Assembly (NCBI GenBank): GCA_023380915.1
Contig: JAMCSM010000113.1
Span: 1-8,264, forward strand
DNA: 8,264 bases
Source of the DNA: Actinomycetota bacterium
Lineage (GTDB): Bacteria > Actinomycetota > Humimicrobiia > Humimicrobiales > Humimicrobiaceae
Reading direction: 5' to 3'
A program made the translations under genes and the position numbers. Below the pieces are notes generated by a model. The model was not told the DNA's origin and did no database searches. It saw nothing but the letters and a program-made list of their open reading frames with translations. Below are positions 5,844 to 8,264 of this stretch, in pieces (position 1 is the first letter of the stretch; each line of letters begins with the position of its first letter).

Positions 5844-6608
5844 ATGACAGCAAAAGAAAAAATCAGTGATTCAAATTTAAAACCTAAACCGGAAACCGAT
5901 AAGAAACATATTGTTTTTAATGACCTAAAAAAAGGGGAGATAAGGCATGGCCATTTTATTTTGAAAAATTCCGGTGGCCCCTATAAAAATCTGGACATAT
6001 TCGTTTCCGCCGCCAATTCATTTTTAAAGATAACGGAAAAATTGCCTTTAAATTCCGAAGCCTCTACACAGATGCCCTTAAAAATTTTTTTTGAGGCAAA
6101 AGCTGAAGATTGGAGCAGAAAATATTCCGATTCTATAATAATAAGGCTGGATGATGAAGAAGTAAAAGTAGCAGTTGAGCTTAATACCCAGACAAGGCCC
6201 GTAAATGACTTTGCCCATATTATAGACCCCTATTACACAAGAAAGATTGAATATATCATTAAAAAGCTCGAAAAAAAAACGTCAGCAGAAATTGCAGTTG
6301 TTACGATAGAATCACTTGAAGGAAAAACCATAGAAAAATATGCCAATGAGCTTTTTAATGATTGGAAAATCGGAAAAGAAGACAAACATAATGGTATTTT
6401 ATTTCTGATTGATACCTGCGAAAACAAATACAGGATTGAAGTCGGTCTGGGACTTGAAAATTTAATTACCCCCGAATTCATTCACAGGTTATTTGACACA
6501 GTGGTATTACCGAATTTCAAGTCCGGAGAATTCGGAATCGGAATTTACAGGACCCTGCATAAAATTGCTGAAAAAATATACCAACATCAAAGAGCAAGTG
6601 GAAAATAA
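5844..6608 (+). CDS. TPM-domain protein with N-terminal Ig-like domain
   Basis: 254 residues. Residues about 22-115 form a beta-rich Ig-like domain of the type FNDLKKGEIRHGHFILKNSGG, followed by paired beta strands ending VKVAVELNTQ. I infer an adhesive or spacer role. Residues about 119-247 are a TPM_phosphatase (PF04536) domain: VNDFAHIIDPYYTRKIEYII, then TSAEIAVVTIESLEGKTIEKYANELF, DWKIGKEDKHNGILFLID, and the hallmark YRIEVGLGLENLITPEF. TPM domains occur in plant TLP18.3/PSB27-type phosphatases and in many bacterial envelope proteins. Unusually for the family there is no signal peptide and no C-terminal membrane helix, so as read it would be cytosolic. A hydrophobic segment does follow in the -1 frame (6605-6700). 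No SD precedes the ATG, and an in-frame stop at 5829 limits any upstream start. It is convergent with the DUF1003 gene. Confidence 0.85.
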   Translation: MTAKEKISDSNLKPKPETDKKHIVFNDLKKGEIRHGHFILKNSGGPYKNLDIFVSAANSFLKITEKLPLNSEASTQMPLKIFFEAKAEDWSRKYSDSIIIRLDDEEVKVAVELNTQTRPVNDFAHIIDPYYTRKIEYIIKKLEKKTSAEIAVVTIESLEGKTIEKYANELFNDWKIGKEDKHNGILFLIDTCENKYRIEVGLGLENLITPEFIHRLFDTVVLPNFKSGEFGIGIYRTLHKIAEKIYQHQRASGK

Positions 6609-6700
6609 AATTACTCAAAATCCTGGTCTTTCTAATATCAATTTTATTGATATTAACTTTTCTTACAGGCTGCAGTGATAATCTTTATGATTCTGTTTAA
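6605..6700 (+). other. Out-of-frame lipoprotein-signal-like or transmembrane peptide after the TPM gene
   Basis: In frame -1 relative to the TPM gene, overlapping its stop codon, the DNA encodes IKLLKILVFLISILLILTFL followed by TGC and SDNLYDSV, then TAA (6698-6700). This is a basic N-terminus, a hydrophobic core of about 17 residues and a perfect lipobox (LTGC). No ATG, GTG or TTG is available between the frame's last stop (6569) and the hydrophobic core; ATA at 6605 stands where a start would be expected. Three readings are open: a decayed or very short lipoprotein whose start has mutated; a C-terminal membrane tail of the TPM protein reached by -1 slippage (or restored if one A is missing from the AAAA run at 6602-6605), giving 285 residues; or chance. 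The composition is too signal-like for chance to be the favoured reading. Confidence 0.45.
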
Positions 6701-7155
6701 CCGGTTTTACCAGATTGAGCCTTTACAAGTTCTTCAAGAAGTTTTGTATGTTTTAATAGTTCCTGGTCCTGCGAATCAAGCCTCAGCAGTATATGTTCGA
6801 TATCTTTGTAGCTTGTCATTGTAGTTTTATACTCCTCTTCGGCTCTTATTTCAGAATGGCGACCCTGTATGTTTTGCCCTACCATAATCAATGGCATCAA
6901 AATAAGCTGCACAATATTACCCAAGAACAGCAGAAAAGCAAAAGGAAAAGGATCGAAGGGCTTATGGCTGAAATAAGTCTGCCAAAGCATCCACCCGGCC
7001 ATGAATAATGCAAAAAAATAAACAGCATACATTGTTCCGATCCCTGAAGTAAGACCCAGGGCTATCCTGTCCTGAAACCCAAGAGTAGATTTGTGCTTTA
7101 TATTTACATTCTGTGGTTCAGGCCTGGTATGTTTGCGAGGTTCCAATAAAGCCAT
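6697..7155 (-). CDS. DUF1003 family membrane protein
   Basis: 152 residues. DUF1003 proteins are small two-helix inner-membrane proteins of unknown function. The family core is visible: a hydrophobic helix (about 40-60), the FDPFPFAFLLFLGNIVQLIL segment (67-86) as the second helix, then MPLIMVGQNIQGRHSEIRAEEEY (87-109), which is the family signature. The N-terminus (1-30) is basic and polar. The C-terminus (about 108-148) is a charged, probably coiled-coil helix in the cytoplasm. The start is well supported by AAGGAG six bases before the ATG. The gene is convergent with the TPM gene and its stop overlaps the end of the out-of-frame peptide. A promoter with TATAAT lies at 7187-7214, with a direct repeat abutting it upstream. 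Confidence 0.93.
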   Translation of the reverse strand: MALLEPRKHTRPEPQNVNIKHKSTLGFQDRIALGLTSGIGTMYAVYFFALFMAGWMLWQTYFSHKPFDPFPFAFLLFLGNIVQLILMPLIMVGQNIQGRHSEIRAEEEYKTTMTSYKDIEHILLRLDSQDQELLKHTKLLEELVKAQSGKTG

Positions 7156-7186
7156 TGCAGTCTCCTTTTTTGACTAAATTTAAAAT

Positions 7187-7214
7187 ATTATATTATAATG
7201 ATTGGTGATTGTAA
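7187..7214 (-). promoter_or_regulatory. Candidate promoter for the DUF1003 gene
   Basis: On the minus strand there are two overlapping TATAAT boxes (7197-7192 and 7192-7187). A weak -35, TTACAA (7214-7209), lies 16 bases before the second. Transcription would start near 7180, leaving a leader of about 25 bases that contains the AAGGAG site. The poor -35 fits a promoter that needs an activator. Confidence 0.45.
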
Positions 7215-7243
7215 TAATATATATAGTCTTAATATATATAGTC
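7215..7243. repeat. 14-bp tandem direct repeat next to the DUF1003 -35 box
   Basis: TAATATATATAGTC occurs exactly at 7215-7228 and 7230-7243, a period of 15 bases with one base between. Read toward the DUF1003 gene it is GACTATATATATTA twice. The second copy in that direction ends directly at the -35 hexamer (7214-7209), the usual place for an activator site or an UP-element-like sequence. Confidence 0.5.
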
Positions 7244-7328
7244 ATTTCCATGAAGTACTTTTTTATATTACTGGTACATTATTATATGCAATATCTGTAT
7301 AATATTATATAAATTTATAAGTTTTCAT

Positions 7329-7389
7329 AAAAATAAAATACCAGAATTGCAGGAAAAAATTTATTTTATTTTATTTTTTGTAAAATAAA
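7329..7389. repeat. Overlapping AT-only inverted repeats
   Basis: AAAAATAAAATA (7329-7340) is the exact reverse complement of TATTTTATTTTT (7367-7378). Part of the latter can instead pair with AAAATAAA (7382-7389) as an 8-bp stem with a 4-base loop (7370-7389). The stems hold no G or C, so stability is low. A weak terminator or DNA cruciform or bend is possible, but low sequence complexity is a sufficient explanation. Confidence 0.3.
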
Positions 7390-7469
7390 GTTTATAAAAC
7401 AAAGTTATTTTCCCGGATAGTAATAATTAGAAATATTTATTTTGAAAATTAAATCAGGTAATTAGTTCG

Positions 7470-7498
7470 TTGAGACAAGTGTGCTTATAGGGCATAAT
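7470..7498 (+). promoter_or_regulatory. Sigma70-like promoter of the nitroreductase gene
   Basis: TTGAGA (7470-7475) and CATAAT (7493-7498) are separated by the ideal 17 bases, each matching five of six consensus positions. Transcription would start near 7505, about 29 bases before the ATG. This is the best promoter match in the window. Confidence 0.6.
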
Positions 7499-7533
7499 TG
7501 CCTTAAATTATTAACTGTAAGAAAAAAGAAAAA

Positions 7534-8034
7534 ATGAAAGAAATATTTGAAAGAAGAAGCATTCGAAAATATACGGATAAGAAAATTTCTGATAATGACA
7601 TAAAAGAGTTATTGAAAGCTGCAATGGCTGCACCTTTGGCAGCAAATGAACAGCCATGGGAATTTATTATAGTAACAGACAGGGAAATCCTTGAAAATAT
7701 TACAAAATTTCATCCATATTCCCGGATGTTGAAAGAAGCAGCAGCCGCAATTATAGTGTGCGGAAACCTAAAAAGGGAAACACGGCCTGGTTCCTGGATT
7801 CTGGACTGTTCTGCAGCAACGGAAAATATATTGATCGAAGCCAAATACCTTGGAATTGGCTCAGTATGGCTGGGAGTTTATCCAAGAGAAGAAAGAGTTG
7901 AAGGGGTAAAAAAACTATTTGATTTACCGGAAAAAATAATACCCCTTTCCATTATATCATTGGGCTACCCTGCTGAAGAAAAAGCCCCTTCCGAAAGATA
8001 TGATGAATCAAGAATCCATACAAACAAGTGGTAG
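7534..8034 (+). CDS. Nitroreductase family FMN-dependent oxidoreductase
   Basis: 166 residues, the short form of the family (usually 165-220). Nitroreductases use NAD(P)H through bound FMN to reduce nitroaromatics, quinones, flavins or enones; natural substrates are often unknown. The N-terminal ERRSIRKYTDKKISDNDI (6-23) carries the FMN phosphate-contacting Arg-Ser-x-Arg set (residues 8-11). AAPLAANEQPWEF (32-44) is the second FMN motif. WILDCSAATENILIEAKYLG (88-107) is the dimer-helix motif. VWLGVYP and SLGYPAEEKAPSERYDESRIH close the fold in the usual way, so the gene is full length. The ATG is preceded only by an A-rich stretch, with no clear SD. It has its own promoter and ends 12 bases from the stop of a convergent ABC permease gene, leaving no room for a terminator between them. 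Confidence 0.94.
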   Translation: MKEIFERRSIRKYTDKKISDNDIKELLKAAMAAPLAANEQPWEFIIVTDREILENITKFHPYSRMLKEAAAAIIVCGNLKRETRPGSWILDCSAATENILIEAKYLGIGSVWLGVYPREERVEGVKKLFDLPEKIIPLSIISLGYPAEEKAPSERYDESRIHTNKW

Positions 8035-8046
8035 AATATTCCCATA

Positions 8047-8264
8047 TCAGTCTTTAGGACTTAGCGCAACAGCAACCAAAATGATAAGGCCCCTAAATAT
8101 TATTTGCTGGTCTACGCTAAAGCCAAATAGAATAAGCCCATTATTTATCATTCCAAGGATAATAGAACCTATAAGTGCCCCTATGACTGTGCCTTTGCCT
8201 CCATAGATACTGTTGCCTCCTATTACTACTGCTGCAACTATTGTAAAGAGGTCAGCCTCACCGT
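8047..8264 (-). CDS. C-terminal end of a sugar-type (RbsC-like) ABC transporter permease
   Basis: The minus strand is open from the window edge (first whole codon at 8262) to TGA at 8049-8047, giving 71 residues. The sequence GEADLFTIVAAVVIGGNSIY then GGKGTVIGALIGSIILGMINNGL matches the signature region of BPD_transp_2 permeases (RbsC/XylH/AraH type): the cytoplasmic loop with AAVVIGG-S--GG-G contacts the ATPase, and the following two hydrophobic segments end the protein. Such permeases form the membrane channel of ribose, xylose or autoinducer-2 importers. The rest of the gene and probably its ATPase and binding-protein partners lie beyond the window. The substrate cannot be told from this end. 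Overlapping plus-strand reading frames here are shadows. Confidence 0.9.
   Translation of the reverse strand, partial: GEADLFTIVAAVVIGGNSIYGGKGTVIGALIGSIILGMINNGLILFGFSVDQQIIFRGLIILVAVALSPKD

Larger units (their letters stand above)
7156..7533. other. AT-rich divergent intergenic region (378 bases)
   Basis: This lies between the minus-strand DUF1003 gene and the plus-strand nitroreductase gene. It holds the DUF1003 SD and promoter, a 14-base direct repeat, AT-only inverted repeats (7329-7389) and the nitroreductase promoter (7470-7498). No gene, RNA gene or GC-rich terminator was found. Confidence 0.7.

Noticed and set aside
6493..6678. 61-codon plus-strand ORF overlapping the end of the TPM gene
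   Set aside because: It lies mostly inside the well-supported TPM domain in another frame and has no family resemblance. The interesting hydrophobic peptide is in a third frame.
6697..6708. AACCGGTT palindrome (6699-6706) between the convergent TPM and DUF1003 genes as a terminator
   Set aside because: It is an 8-base restriction-site-like palindrome with no loop and no adjoining T-run, and it lies partly inside the DUF1003 stop region; it cannot form a terminator hairpin.
8000..8206. 68-codon plus-strand ORF at the end of the window
   Set aside because: It overlaps the nitroreductase C-terminus and is antisense to the clear RbsC-like permease end; it is a shadow frame.

Overview
The window is AT-rich chromosomal DNA (GC roughly a third by eye) read with the standard code (TAA, TAG and TGA all end recognisable proteins). 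It carries bacterial-type genes: a lipoprotein with a lipobox, an M23 peptidoglycan peptidase, LysE, DUF1003 and TPM proteins, and an RbsC-type ABC permease. Several starts have Shine-Dalgarno sites and some sigma70-like promoters can be seen. The organism cannot be named. The mixture would fit an anaerobic, low-GC, possibly uncultured bacterial lineage, but that is inference. No rRNA, tRNA, CRISPR array, insertion sequence or phage gene was seen.

Layout. (1) 1-1183, plus strand: the 3' part of a fumarylacetoacetate-hydrolase-family gene, overlapping by ATGA a LysE-family exporter gene. (2) 1180-1386, minus strand: a small Cys-rich protein with a C-terminal amphipathic helix, convergent with lysE. 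(3) 1555-1905, plus: a single-domain cupin. (4) 5441 down to 1976, minus: a run of three envelope genes, namely a steroid 5-alpha-reductase-family membrane enzyme, a large DUF3298/RsiV-like lipoprotein whose best start is an SD-preceded TTG, and an M23 peptidase that seems to have its own promoter. (5) 5442-5843: a long AT-rich divergent intergenic region. (6) 5844-6608, plus: a TPM-domain protein with an N-terminal Ig-like domain and no membrane signal, followed at once in the -1 frame by a lipoprotein-signal-like or transmembrane peptide (6605-6700). (7) 6697-7155, minus: a DUF1003 membrane protein with a good SD and direct repeats just upstream of its promoter. (8) 7156-7533: AT-rich intergenic DNA with a good promoter for the next gene. 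(9) 7534-8034, plus: a nitroreductase. (10) 8047-8264, minus: the C-terminal end of a sugar-type ABC permease.

How they fit together. Genes 4680-5441, 3009-4640 and 1976-2926 look like one envelope-related transcription unit, and the TPM and DUF1003 genes are also envelope-type. The FAH-LysE pair looks like catabolic hydrolysis coupled to export of a small molecule. I do not see a complete defence system or an obvious new multi-gene machine. The items most worth a second look are the eukaryote-like SRD5A homologue with its full catalytic set, the TPM/out-of-frame hydrophobic tail, and the small Cys/amphipathic-helix protein.
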